Origin: Trichoplax sp. H2
Taxonomy: Eukaryota; Placozoa; Uniplacotomia; Trichoplacea
DNA length: 64,000 bases
Direction of reading: 5' to 3'
Assembly (NCBI GenBank): GCA_003344405.1
Contig: NOWV01000002.1
Location: 1,550,001-1,614,000 of the forward strand
Program-made: the position numbers and the translations under genes
Notes under the pieces: model-generated
Seen by the model: only the letters and a program-made list of their open reading frames with translations
What the model was told of the DNA's origin: nothing
Database searches by the model: none
In this document: in pieces, positions 13,801 to 27,300 of the stretch
How positions within the stretch are numbered: position 1 is the first letter of the stretch
Layout of the letters: each line of letters begins with the position of its first letter

Positions 13801-14248
13801 TGAGTTCTTCTGATGGCAAGATGTCGGTAAATTTAGAACGAAACTATTTGAAATAGTGAAATAAACAGTTTTAGAGAAAGCTATTTGCTGTAACATATAT
13901 ATATATATATATATATAAACAGTAATAAAAAATGAAAATGAAAGCTATATAACAGAAATATATGAGTAATCGGAATATTTTCTAGAAATATTGCAGTCGT
14001 AATATTGATTAAAGATGTCAAGATATTAAAATTTTAGGCTGAAACATTTGCTAAAGACTACTTAAATTAATCAGACACATTTGAAAGCCATATCTAGACA
14101 TATCTAGATAGCTACAAGATTCATAGTATCGGTAGTTTTCTTGATAAAACTTTGGTAAAATTTATGATTGACACTAAATAATCATAATATTTACTGTATT
14201 TAATGTTTCTTCTTGTTGTGCACTTAGGTTTCCGACGCAGCCACTCAT
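10834..14248 (-). CDS. SEC14L2: SEC14L2-like CRAL-TRIO/GOLD protein, copy 3 (416 aa)
   Basis: Complete gene with the same 15-exon layout: 14195-14248, 13768-13843, 13448-13491, 13298-13360, 13046-13139, 12838-12932, 12639-12714, 12504-12523, 12319-12379, 12065-12148, 11845-11951, 11574-11728, 11379-11469, 11181-11253, 10834-10991. Total 1251 nt in frame. Only the last exon differs in length from copy 2. Landmarks are FLLRWLR, ARNFDLQKSEQML, FWRNYYPGNYIGYDKDGAP, APRIFYIMFSIIKPFLSQKT, VVIARGDSLKLNY and KWEFKTEYRNIGFGVIK. The N-terminus is MSGCVGNLS, with Cys in place of the His of copies 1, 2 and 4. The donor after exon 7 is GC rather than GT (read at 12638-12637), giving a GC-AG intron. No other anomaly; the copy appears functional. 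Confidence 0.93.
13895..13917. repeat. AT dinucleotide microsatellite
   Basis: About eleven uninterrupted AT units lie in the first intron of SEC14L copy 3. Likely polymorphic; no functional claim. Confidence 0.9.
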
Positions 14249-17035
14249 TTTCTACTCTAGATTGCGAATAACAACTTCAATTAGTAATAGGACTCTTAGA
14301 TTTAATTTAAAGCGAATTACTGAATTAATTATAATACAATTATTAATATTACAGTTAATCGGGCTCCAATATTTAGCAAGTGTGATATTAATTGAATATA
14401 CAGTAAGATACCTTACTTAAATGTGACTGCTATGGTACTTTCAATCACTTAAATCCTGCCTACTGTGTTCCTAATTTAAATTTGAACTAATTCGATTGCA
14501 ATTTGTTGCAACTGATAATATTATTCTATGGTAAGTAACCACAGCCTTATTTCTATTGCTTAAACCAATTTGCTAACGAAAATTAGTAGAACTAATCTGG
14601 CATCCTCAATAAAGTCCCAATTTGTATCAATTTAGTAACATTCCTGCAATTGATTATGATTGACTGACACTACGACTACATTTTTCGTAGATGTATAGTA
14701 AGTATAATGCAAGTAGGTCGTAAGCTTTCATCTGCCTCTTAAGACGGATAAAAAATAAGCAAGTCAAAATTGTTCGTGAAATCAACAAGTGCTCATTTTA
14801 CCTTTAGATGGATTTACTTAACGGAAAATGATCAGTTTCAGGCTAAATCTGCCGCGACTCAATTGCAGCAGTACAAAACTTAATTTCTCGTAGTACTTTA
14901 AACCAAAACCGAAGGATAGGTCAAAGGCGTTTATGTTGATAGGACAATGCCAGTTCTTAAGGTAACGACGGAGGTAATAGTTTACAGCTGCTTTCAGATT
15001 GATGACAGACAGTTTCGAGATGCCAGATTAAATGTGCTTGCAGTAAGGAATCAACAGATTGTTACCCATCCTTATTTATATCTGCTTTTAGTGTTGTATA
15101 CCTGCCATACGGGACTTAAAACTGTATTGTTTCACGAAACACTGCCCAAATTCTACTCTTCTAAAGAGTTTAAAGCTACTTATTACATGCCAACTCCTCG
15201 TTAAACATGACACGTCACAAAAATTTAGAAACTTTGAAAGCTCATACTTTGGTCACGAGTTGGGTTGATCAATTAAAAGTACTATTATGATATCCTTGCA
15301 GGGTCACGAGATAGATCTGATCAACAATAACGTCATGTTTAATGAACATTTTCTATCGCTTCCGTCCGTTTCAAGAGCTGCATTCAATGTTATATTATTA
15401 CCAAATACCAGTGAAACTTTTGATCTTGATCCAGTCGGGGAAGGATTAGTAGCCTAAATCTTCAAATCGCCATTTAATTTTGCATACTGTTACATTTGCT
15501 ACTGTAAAAGCAGTATCCTATACTTTGCATCTACAAACCACACGAGTATAGTAGATGGCCATCAGTTATATTGTTTGTATAGCCATATTGCAGTGTATAA
15601 ATCAGATTCATGATTTAGAAGCCCTTATCCGGTACAGAGCTGCATGATGCATCCATTGTTGCATCATTGCTAGATACCAGTAAAATTTTTTACCTTCATC
15701 CTGATGGAGAAGGACTAGTAAGGATGATCTTCAAATCGTAATCTACTTTTGTATACTGTAAAGTATACAGCAGTAAAAGCAGTATTCTATAGCTGCATCT
15801 TGTTACTATATATCAGATAATCAACGGTTATTTATACCATCATATTGAAAATACAGTATATAAAGTAGATTCTTGATTTTAAACCCCTATAATGAATTAC
15901 TCGTTATTGGATTATAGAGTGATATAAGTCATGTTTAATGAGCACATTCTATCTCTTACATCCATCCCAAAGCTGAATTCAATGTTATATCAATACCAAC
16001 TGTCAATAGAAATTTTTGACTTTACTCCTGATGGGAAAGGATTAATACGGAAGATCTTGAGATCATCATTTACTTAATACTCTATTCTATACTGTATATC
16101 CACTTACTATACGAGTATAGTAGATGATCATCAGTTATTTATACCGTCATATTGATAATGCAGTATATAAATTAGATTCTTAGCTTGAAAGCTCCTATAA
16201 AGTCACTCGGTATTAGATAAGGGTAAAATAAATTTAGGAAACGCGAATACTGTACACCATACAGTGCAGTAGTCTGAACTATCTTTTATTATTTTTTAAT
16301 GCATAGTCATAGAGTTAAAAGAAGAGATTATGGAATAGATGAACTTGAAATAGAACGCACAAATAAGACCAATGAAAACCAATATAGTGGAAGAAATTAG
16401 TATACTGATACTATAACATATCCACAAACCAATACAAATGCATAGATTAAACCTTATTCGAAATCGTTATCCTAATTAGAGTGGTTAGACCAAATCAATG
16501 AGTTAAGTAACACAAGGCACACTCACGGTCAGATCCCACGAACTAAATCATGGTATTATACGTCATTTATCTCTTTATTCCTAATACGATATTTCACAAA
16601 ATTTATAATCGAGAATAGTGAAATACTGTTAAGCATATTATGATCTTATCACGTAATTATGGCTACGATAATCGATGCAATTTTACACCTATTCCTTTTT
16701 AGTAGATTATCGATATAGCTACCGCTAAAATATCGCTTTAATGAAACATATTGATTTATAAAAAGTAACTCTAACAATCTCTCAATCAAAACACAGAAAT
16801 GATACTGATGCGGTGTAAGTATGTACAATCATATCCATTGAAACTTTTATTACAGTTCGTACCGTAATTATTGCCAAGGATTTATTATGCTTGAGTAAGA
16901 AGTAGCGAAACCTTGTTTGTTCAGCTATCGTGTAATAAGAAGGATAGAATCTACACCTGCAATTATGGTGATTATAAGGATTTAAGTTAAATATAAGTGG
17001 TTATGGTCAAATTTATTAATTTAGCTCTTTCTTTA
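14249..17035. other. Spacer between SEC14L copies 3 and 4
   Basis: No supported gene. A GC-richer stretch (about 14690-15260) carries an 85-codon open frame (14947-15204) with no recognisable domain. It is followed by a sequence shared with the 9.5-kb island and by a three-unit degenerate tandem array (15330-16220). The remainder is AT-rich DNA. Confidence 0.6.
15330..16220 (+). repeat. Three-unit degenerate tandem array, about 265-330 bp per unit
   Basis: Three diverged units are aligned by shared blocks. Each has an (a)agctg.att start (15372, 15636, about 15969), then taccag.gaaa.tttt, then ctgatgg.gaaggat (cagtcgggg in the first), then cagta..ctata, then a tagta.atg.tcatcagtta block, and ends in cttataa-like words. 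Units 1 and 3 share gtcatgtttaatg at 15332 and 15928. No open frame is conserved among units, so this is not a duplicated gene. Confidence 0.75.
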
Positions 17036-20000
17036 TCAAGGAAATCTTACATTCGTTCCTATTCTATTCATCATGTTTTCATCAGGTGATAAGACCTCGA
17101 CGATATATTGCAAGTTTTTGCTGTTGATCCAGCTAAAACTGTTATCGAATTTCAAGATATCTAGTAAAAGGCGTTTTATATGTAATATTAGTTAGAGTAT
17201 TCCTTTGAAAATGTGATTTTATTTGGCATATATTTCAATATACCAACTATTCAAGAAAACGAAGAATCATGCTATTAATTGAATTATAATGATCATAGCG
17301 ACGAATTCGTCTTAACGAACGCAGTAAAGATTCACTTAATTTATAAAATTTCCGAAATTAATTGGATTGTAAAATAGTTACATACATGTACCAGGATCTT
17401 CACAAACATAATCGCCTTCTTCTGCTACAAGTTGACAGTTGCGCCGGGTAACGGGAATCTTTAAAGTTATAATTTTTAAATGCAATTATTTAGCTACATG
17501 TAGGTTATTGATATTGTAAGTTGAAATTTAAGGCTTTTTGATCGGTAATTTCGAACATACTTATCATATTAACTCACCACTTCATAGTATTCAACGGTTC
17601 CGTCTTCATTTTCGATTAATTTTATAACACCAAAAGCAATATTATGATGATCTGTTTTGAATTCCCATCTGATTGATTACCAGGGTTAAATAAGGAATTA
17701 TAATATTATTATGAGACCGCTAATCTTAGTATAATTAATTAGTCACTGAATAAAAACTGTTATTTATAAAATTTAAAAAACGATGAGTTAGTATAATCTT
17801 TTATTTTAAAGTCTATAGTACAGTCTTCAACACCTCCTTAAGACGTCTATATCTAGTTACATAAATATTTAGCTAATGTACTATATCAAACTCACTTTAT
17901 TAGTGTGCCTGGAGTTTCGATTTCGTATTTTAATTGTAAGCAATCTGCTCTAGCAATAACCACTGATGAATAGTCACCTAATGGACGCTCATTACTTTTG
18001 ACTAACTCAGAATGATAGTACGATTCAGGAATTTTTCCTCCGTGTCCAACCTTGCCATTAATAACGAAAATATGTTGACATCACTTTCCTTGATTTAATA
18101 TAATATTATTTATAATCAATTAAGAGTCAAGTATTGCAGGTACAAACAATAGCTGAGCAATGTGGATCGCCATTTTCATCCACAAGATTACCCCCAAGGG
18201 CCTTGGGTATTGTATCTCTATCGACATATTCTAATAAAACTTGCTGATAATTTGCTGAATAAAATCAGAGAAAATTTAAACTGATTAGATAATCTACCAT
18301 TGATTACATAGTCACACTTGTCTGTAAAAGCAGAAGTTATGCCCAAAATTAACAGTACATCCTAAAATCCGCATTTTATCTTTTGTTTTCTGACTAAGGA
18401 ATGGCTTAATTACGGCAAACATGAAATAGAATATTCGAGGTGCTAAAAGGTGGATAACAATCAAATGTGTTAATCGGTTTAATAGAGTTACTTATCTGTA
18501 TAATATCATAGATATCGTATTAAAAAAATAAAGAATTTTCCATACCACATTGTTAATTTACTTCATAGACGCAGTCACTTACCATTAACGATCAAGGCAC
18601 GTTTCAAGAATTCTGGATAATTATCTTCGAATAATTGCATCACCTAGTAGACAGTTTTCTTTACTTATTAAGATGTTGATATAGTGACAGCTTCTATTTG
18701 TAACACGGATGCATCGACTGAGAAATAGCACAAGGTAATTAAAACTAACCTTAATAAAATGAGGTATAGCTTATAGTAAAAGGTAAAAAAGAACATTAAT
18801 TGTCAAAAATAACCTAGTACAGATAGGATTGGTACTGGTTTCACATGCTCTTATAGCTATGACTAACTTGGTCTATGAAAGTTACTTAAAGATAACTCAT
18901 TCAAGTCTTGAATAACTGTTACACCTTCTATTCTCCTGCCAAGCTAAAAATAAATCAAATTATACGTACATAAATACATTTGTCTTGAGTTATCAGTAAC
19001 GTAACAATACAGAGAAAATCTTCAATAATTGTATTTTCACTATTCATCTATTAATCTAATTAGAAAATATCACTGTAAGCAATTTCAGCTAATAGAATGC
19101 AAAATTAACTTCAACTTCTTGTAGGAATATTAATAGGAAGAGATTTAATGCCTACTTGATTAGATTATTACCAATTTACTTTGCTCTCGACACCGTTGCA
19201 TGCCTTCTTCTGTGTGGGACAGGGAATATTTGATTAATTCTTCCGGACGAAAACAATTATGCATACCTAAATAGGGAATGTAACGTAATTAGTGAGTAAT
19301 CAGCTCTTTTTCAGTTGAATAAAGACAAACTAGCCTATCCTTGTAGAATAGCATATCTAGATCATCTATTCTACAAGGTAATAATTCTTTCAATTATGCC
19401 TGCTACAGCTAAAAACTAATTAGTATGAGTATATCTCTGACCTTTAGGATCGAATCTGCCAAAGTTCACAAAGAATACTGGTGCCCCTTCTTTATCATTT
19501 CCTATATATCCCCCAGGATAGTATTTTCGCCAAAGCTATTTTTCAAATAGGATCATAGAAAAGTAAAATGCATTATTTTTATTTTATGGTATTCAAATAA
19601 TTATAGATTTTCATCATTATTTATATCAAGTTAGCTATCATAGATAGGTATAATGTTAGGATAAGGAAAGAAATGATATCAGTATGATGCAACAAAATAC
19701 GAATCACCTCCGGAATATTGTCCTCTTTTACAAGCTTTTCAATTTTCCATTCCTTACGAAATCGACAATTCTGTAAAATCAAATCGTTTATGGTGATTTT
19801 GTCCTTGAGTTACTACTATCAACGACCTTAACTTATTTATAACTGCAAAATTTACCCGTCTGAGCATTTGCTCTGATTTTTGTAAGTCAAAATCCCGAGC
19901 TGATAGTAAAAATAAAAGAAGAAATACTAAGTACATCGATCCGTAAAATCTGTGCTAATAATTTTAATAAACGTTAAAGTACCATCGATGATTATTTTCA

Positions 20001-20623
20001 CACTTTATTAAATTTACTGCCTCATTTACAAAATATATGCTATAATAGTTTTCAATAGTACTATTACTACTATTGCATCAATTTCATTTTTATAGCCTTT
20101 AGATTGCATTAATACTCACCTCTAAGCCATCTTAGCAAGAAATAATCATCACTAAGTTCTTCCTGTGGTAGGATATTGGCTACATTGTTGCGAAGCTACT
20201 CAAATTACGTTTGTAGAGAAAGTGATGTTAAATTAGTAATGTGGTACTAAAGAAATCAACAAAGCCTCAAATAAAAGGAAATATGACATCGATGAAACAG
20301 CAATTGGATAGGTAAGGCACTCTAATTAAGCTTCTTCTCCGGTAATTAACGTCTCGAAATAGCTTATTACGGTAGTAAATTGCTACTCAGTACATCTCAA
20401 ATTAGTTTACAGATCATATCGACAACGACGTTATTACATGTAGGAATTTACTACTAAAACTCGTTGTTACCAATGTTAATTACATCTTATATGAATGAAA
20501 TTCAACCTAGAACGTATGTATTTTAAGATAAATAGAATTCTAAGCATTTTCATGACCTAATAATCTTACTTGATTTAAGGCTTTTTGCTGTTCTAAGCTT
20601 AAATCTCCCACATGACCACTCAT
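17036..20623 (-). CDS. SEC14L2: SEC14L2-like CRAL-TRIO/GOLD protein, copy 4 (405 aa)
   Basis: Complete gene, 15 exons: 20570-20623, 20120-20195, 19856-19899, 19708-19770, 19442-19535, 19172-19266, 18868-18943, 18750-18769, 18583-18643, 18359-18442, 18148-18254, 17896-18050, 17578-17668, 17386-17458, 17036-17160. Sum 1218 nt in frame. It is the most diverged copy: the exon-6 segment reads MHNCFRPEELIKYSLSHTEE where copies 2 and 3 are alike, and the tail after GOLD is 12 codons shorter. The domain landmarks remain (ARDFDLQKSEQML, YYPGGYIGNDKEGAP, PFLSQKTKDKM, PKALGGNL, NIAFGVIK, FDNSFSW). It is the upstream-most member of the array on its own strand. Same proposed role as its paralogues, perhaps with altered ligand preference. 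Confidence 0.92.
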
Positions 20624-23600
20624 CTTGATAGCCCGGAAACTGTTTAATAGAGAAAGGAGGATTACAAAATCATTTCATTTTGTGGATTATACTGTAATAG
20701 GTCTTGTATTTGAGCTATTTTGATGACTTTAATATCAAACACGATAATTTGTTGACATTATTAACGAGATACACCTCGAAGGTAAGACAACATATTGGTC
20801 GAAAATAATGATAAGTCATGAATTATTCAGGCTAAAGCTATAAGGTTACTAAACTATACGAAAGTAAAAGTCCGTCGTAGCTAGAAATAGCACTGTACGC
20901 TATAGAGACAAAATTTGATAATTGAACCAGTTTAAAGATCGTTCATGATACTAGCAAGTTGAAATACTTGCAAGTCAAAAATCTTTGAATTAAGTTAGAT
21001 ATCAGAGGTTAGGTAACTTAATGTTTCGCTTGATGATCATCATTAACTTGCATAGGTCTTATCAATAAAATTAATTGTAGGCACACAGCTTAACAATCCC
21101 TTTATCTGTAGTAATAGCAGAATAAAACCTATAACTTATTGCACGTCATATCTTATTCTTTCAATTGCTTTTTTAGTATTAAAATAATTACTGCTAAATT
21201 GTGATAACCTTTATACACTTTACAATGATAAAGAGTCGATTATCAAAGGAAAATACAGGCAAATGCTGATACTATCTATTAATTTTGCCGGATAGAACGC
21301 TAACAATATTGATCTTCGCATAGGATATAAATGCTACGGGGCTATTATTACATTATTTACAGTAGATACTAAAAGAAAATATTATCCCATTTAATTAAGG
21401 ATTCGTAATTATTGAAGGTGCATTTTATGTTATTGCAAAGTTCCGAAAACGTGTTCCTATTTACCAACCGTAACAGAGAAATAACTATGGCAAGAATGTT
21501 ACTAGTCACTTTAATAACCTTTACGTATAAAAAGTAACTGAAGTCCGTGGTCGTAATAAGCATCCAAATAGTTTACATAAAATTTATGATTCAAATCTAG
21601 CTTGATAATAGCTAATGTCAAAATAATATTTTACTTACGTTATTCCTTGATCAATAATATCACAAAATGACAGTAATGAAAAAAAGATTTGATAGAAATA
21701 TTGTAATATTCCTTTCGGAGTAAATTAAATAAACTCGCTGAAGCTTCACTTAGCAAAGTTTAATTACTAATTGGCCTACAGCAGTCGTCTCCTTAAAATT
21801 ACACTAGATTTCATATTAAATCCATTACACTGGCATTGTTTCTGAATATAATATGCTCTTGTTCTAACTGCAGCACCGTATTTGCTCTAGACTTGGACAT
21901 TGTATTATAGTCGTATAGTATTCCATACATTTGGAGAGGGCATAACATTAGTAAGAAGACAATGTATCTCTATGGATACAACTCAATCATGGACTACTAC
22001 GTCTATAGACTTCGATATTTCTTAGTCAATTCGGTGATTATTTACGTGCAAGGAAGGGGTCGTTAGAATCTAAACGTTTAAAAAATCGGACTGAAGGGAA
22101 ATAAAGATATTTAATATAGCTTATATAGTAGTTGTAGCCTAAAATATTTCCTGATTAACACTACTGTATTTGCTAGACATGCAAAGGAGAACGACAAGTA
22201 ATTTATTCTATAGGGATAGAAAGAATGCAATTTTAGTACAATTGTAGTTGCCCTATTTGCGGCTTCAATAAGAAACATTAATGTCCTTATTCAAGGACTT
22301 GTACTTGTTGACTGTCGCTATACATTGAAATGTCTTTAACGATTCTTCTGCTAAATTTTCAATAGTCTTTGTACATATCGTATTCTGTATAATGAGAAGA
22401 TTAGTTTTACATTTTGATGGTAGAAGTAGATATAATTATAGTATAGTTAATCAATGTTGATCATGGCACTAACACAGAACAGAGCACTTTGTATTCGTTA
22501 TATTTTTAGGCTTTCATCAGCGAAATAGCCATCGAAATATATCTATAATGTAGCCACTACATTTGATAAATATACTCGCAAATGGTATATAAATCTAATT
22601 CTAGCTCTAATCTAATTTGCTAAAGTCCGTTTCTAGAAAGTTATATTAATGATAGTCTACTAGCAATTACATTTATTTCTGTGAGTATCCAGTTTAATTG
22701 TTACATGCATATTCTAATTTATCTTTATACAACGGATTAATTTATCGGTTACAGCAGACAGTACCGGTAAAAATCCTATACTCATACTGTAAGACATTCT
22801 AATTAGGTATATTAAGTTTACTTGAATAACGGAAGTAAGGTATAGGTCTGATAAAGCTTCACGAAACATTAGATTAATATTTTTTCTTAAGGGTAACTTA
22901 TAATGCTATTCATTGAGATGAATTGCCTTAGTGCTCGATTAACACCTGGTATAAAAAATCATTTGCACTTTCGTACAGTTTTTGTAATATCAAGATAAGA
23001 TTTCGTAATTCATACCGAATCATGTATACAACGCTCATTATTATTAATTTCTCATCGCGGTATTATGGGAATGTGTAATTGTAGACCAATGTAGTTTGAT
23101 ATACGAATATTATGTCAGAAATAAGTCTATTATCTAGAATGCTACGGCACTAGACGGTCATTCCGCAAAAAGCATTGGATTTTCTAAGCTGGATTTTTTT
23201 TAAATGGGAGCAAAGCTCTACTGTATTTGGATTATGTATGTCTGCTCTTCGTATTCATTTTATTCAGTAACCTCGAATTAATGGTTTACGGTAAAAAACA
23301 CGCAGATTAAGGCTGCATACTAGCCTAAGATACCTGGACTAACCTAGTATTCTGCATGGAATGGAAAAATGATACTATATATTTCCGATATCGATAATTG
23401 CACCTAACCTACTTAAATCCTCAGTATAGTAATGAAGAATAACCTGCTGCAAATATGAAGATGAACCGAACTATTCCTTTTCTTCATAAGTTTATCCTTT
23501 CTAGGCGTAACTTCCTAAGCTTACTATTCTCATTTTAAGTGAGAAAAATTTTTAATTACAATACCATTATTATTTGGGAAGCAAATTCTTGCATTTGAAT

Positions 23601-24399
23601 ATTAAATCTATCCCTCTCTCGCCTTAAGTCCGTATACGTATATGTTGTCAATTTTTAAAACTAATAGCATGATTTTTAATTTTTGCTATAGCTCATCGTA
23701 TAAATTCCAAGTTAGAAACAGATCTTATACGCAATCATGGCGTACGAGTTTAAATTCGTATTTACACTTATATAGAGGTGTGCACGAGGTATATTCTAGG
23801 CAGAAATATACAGTTTTCTACCATACATTTTCAGCGAATTCATTCAGATTAGAATCTTGATTTAAATAGATGGCATTACTCTGATTGCTTAAGCAAGATA
23901 CAGGTGTGAGTTTAAATAGCAATCGTTACTTATAGAGTTGTATATGCTTCGATAGTTACCACTATTTCGAATAAGTGTTCGAATTCAGCATTATCGCGCA
24001 TAATCATGATGACAATGTTTATTTATGTTTGTTTTCTCACCAGACTTATATTGCACCTGAGTCATTATACGCGTATCGAATGGTAGGGAGCGTAAGAACT
24101 ACGCCCTCAGACGATTCTTAATACTCTTTACCATATGTTGTAAATACGTGTCGTTTCTCACGCAAAAGTTATTGTAGTCAATGGCCAAGTATTCACTCGT
24201 CTTCCGAATCAATTAATTCAATGAATCGGATATAATTCGCCAAGCCAGAGCATATCAGAAACTTTGAATATGTTTTCGATAGATTAATGTAGCAAAATTA
24301 GAACATAGGATACTAGTTGAAACGACCTTAGCATATTAAAGTTCGTGGGTTAAATAACGCGGTGGATTGCAAAAATTTTTTCGGTCAGATTGAAGCAGA
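20624..24399. other. Gene-poor stretch upstream of the SEC14L array
   Basis: About 3.8 kb in which I see no splice-compatible coding exons, no tandem repeats and no recognisable mobile element. The longest open frames (21369-21563 minus, 23642-23860 plus) are composition-level noise. It separates the minus-strand array from the plus-strand ankyrin gene, so promoters for both probably lie at its edges. Confidence 0.5.
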
Positions 24400-27300
24400 A
24401 TGAGTGAAAGTAAGTATAAAATAATATTTGCTTGTAAAACTTTTATACTAAATACAGTCTTTCATAGCTATTTCAGTTCGAAGGATTCTAAAGTCTTAAT
24501 TGATTTATCGCTATATCTTTTTAATTTCTCATTGATTTAGTCAATAATTAATGTCGCTGATAGCGTCAGATTAAATAGATATCATTAAATAGCCTTCTGC
24601 CTATCATTCATACAGTCAAAGAGTAATGCTGATGGCAACTTTGCTAGAAAATGCTATTTTATAGATATCGTCTACTTAAACAGAAGTTTCTAAATATAAA
24701 TCGTCTCTTACCTATTAATACGCATCTATCATATTATGCTACAAGGAACAAGGACTTCATCTGGAACTCTGACCATGAATAACCGTGAGTTAGACTAGCA
24801 TGGCATTATAGATAAGATTTTAATATTTTTCGAAGTATGTTGGTAGTGAAGAGCATTTATCACCGTACTTATATTCTTAGGCGCAAGAACATTATCTGCC
24901 ACCTTAAACACCAATAATCGTAAGCTAGGACAGCAGAATGCTGGCGATGTAGTCTATCATGCAGCCAAAACTAAAAATGAGCAATTATTGGCTCAGTTAA
25001 AGAAAAACATTGATGCTCCTCTGACGGTAATTTAAAGGAATCAAGAATTGAATTGCCAAAACGTTGAACTATCCAATTTATTTTTATTTTTTACATTTAG
25101 ATACATAACTGATAAAAATATTTTCAATCAGCATGATTGCTATAAATAAATGTCTGGATTGATAGCATAGCTTTTGCGGGTAAAAATAGGAAGCAGACTA
25201 CTCTAAACTAATGCTATTCTTATTAAATTAATGTTAACGATATCACAAGAATGAGGATAGAATACGATTTAAGGAGAGTTCTACCTTTCAATCCATACAT
25301 GATGGTGATGCAAATACGCTTCGTCTACTTTTAAAGTATGGGGCAAATCCGAATTATTGCAATGTTAGTAAAAGAGATAATGAAATTGTCTAATCAATAA
25401 TTAATCAATAATTAAAAGAATACTGGTAGTGATCGGCTTGGGTATTAATTTATACAAGATAGGTCATAAGTAGTTGTTATCCTATTCATAATAGACTCTT
25501 TACGATGTTGGTGATATTGTGATTGATTTATCGTATCTTTTGTAGACGTGGCTTTGCACTCCTGTCCATCGTGCAGCTTTAATTGGATCCGTGGAAATGT
25601 TAAAGATGTTATATGAAGCTAATGGTGATTTAAATTCCCTTGTAGACGTAAGTAATATCAATTACAGTGGTTTCGAAATCAATTTATTCGATTAATCAAT
25701 TAGATTATTGTACCTTACGATTTGTACTTAACTGATATATTGCCTATTATCTGAACTGAAATCTATAGATCAAGTGTTCACCTTTGCATTATGCAGCACG
25801 TCGTAAAGAATCTATTGCTGTTGAATGGTTAATTAAGAACAAAGTAGATATAAACCAAAGGGACGATGTACGTTGAGAAGCTATTTTATTCATTATAAGC
25901 AACTGAGCAAATATAATAATTTATAATATTGAATTAGATTATTTTGTTGGCTTTGACACATTTTTTAGAGAGGACGTTGTGCCATTCATCATGCAATAGA
26001 AATAGGAATGGTGGAACCACTAAAGGTCCTTCTTAAGTACGGAGCACGAACAGATATCGCTAATAATGTTAGTATTCTTATAAAACATAGATTGCTATCA
26101 TCACTTTCATTATTATTCTGACATCAGCTACCAACTAGCTAATGAATACTACTGTTTCTATTCTGTAGGAAAATAAAGTACCAATTTTATATGCAATTGC
26201 CCATGATAGAGGAGACTGCCTTAAAGTTCTTCTTAAACACTGTAAAGATATTAATCAGTGTTATGATGTAAGTAAAACGCTGAATATAAATCTATAAAAA
26301 TCAAATAGTTTAATATATACATCTGCAGAGGAAATTAAGTCAGATCATTTTCTAAACTAAGCTATTTATCTCAAGACAGCCTTGATTTCTCGTTTCTACC
26401 ATAATCTCTAGAATTTTGGCACAGCATTACATTATGCTGTTCGATGTAAAAAACCAAGATGTGTCGAAGTTTTATTACAATTTAACGTGGATATTTATGC
26501 AATAAATAAGGTAAACCATCAAACATTTCCGATATGAAAAGCATAACTTTCATTTGAAAATCTTGTCACGGCTTCAGGATAATATCTTTTTTAACGAGAA
26601 TTTAGACTACAATTTTGCCACGTAGTAGATACTCTTTAGTTAGTTCGATGGTTATTATTATGATTTATCAATAAGTAATGCTTTAAATAACAGCATCCAG
26701 CTAGATACATTTCTACCTTAGCGTTTTAAACGTAAAATATAGCTATGTCATATCAATAAGAGTGGCAATCCTTATCAATTACTATACTTCAGGCACGGCT
26801 GCCTAAGTTTATGTTAATCTATCAAGTACATTAGCTCATTAAGTATTGTTGACCGTCATTGCTGTATTAAAATACCAATTACGTGTGAGTTCTCGAAGCC
26901 GCTACTGTTGACATGTAATACTACCAAGGTTCTGATAAACGAAGACTGTTACGTAATTGATCTTATTTTTAACACTGACTTTTTTCAAATGTTAACATGT
27001 CTAGTATAAAGACAATATTCATGATTACTTTAAATTATCAATTTCTTGTTGTTTGATATTATATATTATCCAAGTTTGTAAATTCGTAATTATTATACAA
27101 ACTTATTATTGCTACATTTGATAATGTGCTACGTGGTAAATAAAGCTGAATACAATGCTAATTTATTCTCTCTTACGATTACAACATATTTACAGGCCAA
27201 TGAAACATCAATTGATGTAGCAGCTAAGGTCAATTCGGTAACCATACAGGAAATTTTAAGACTAACTATAGAGAAGGTCAGATAGGATTTTAATCTCTCC

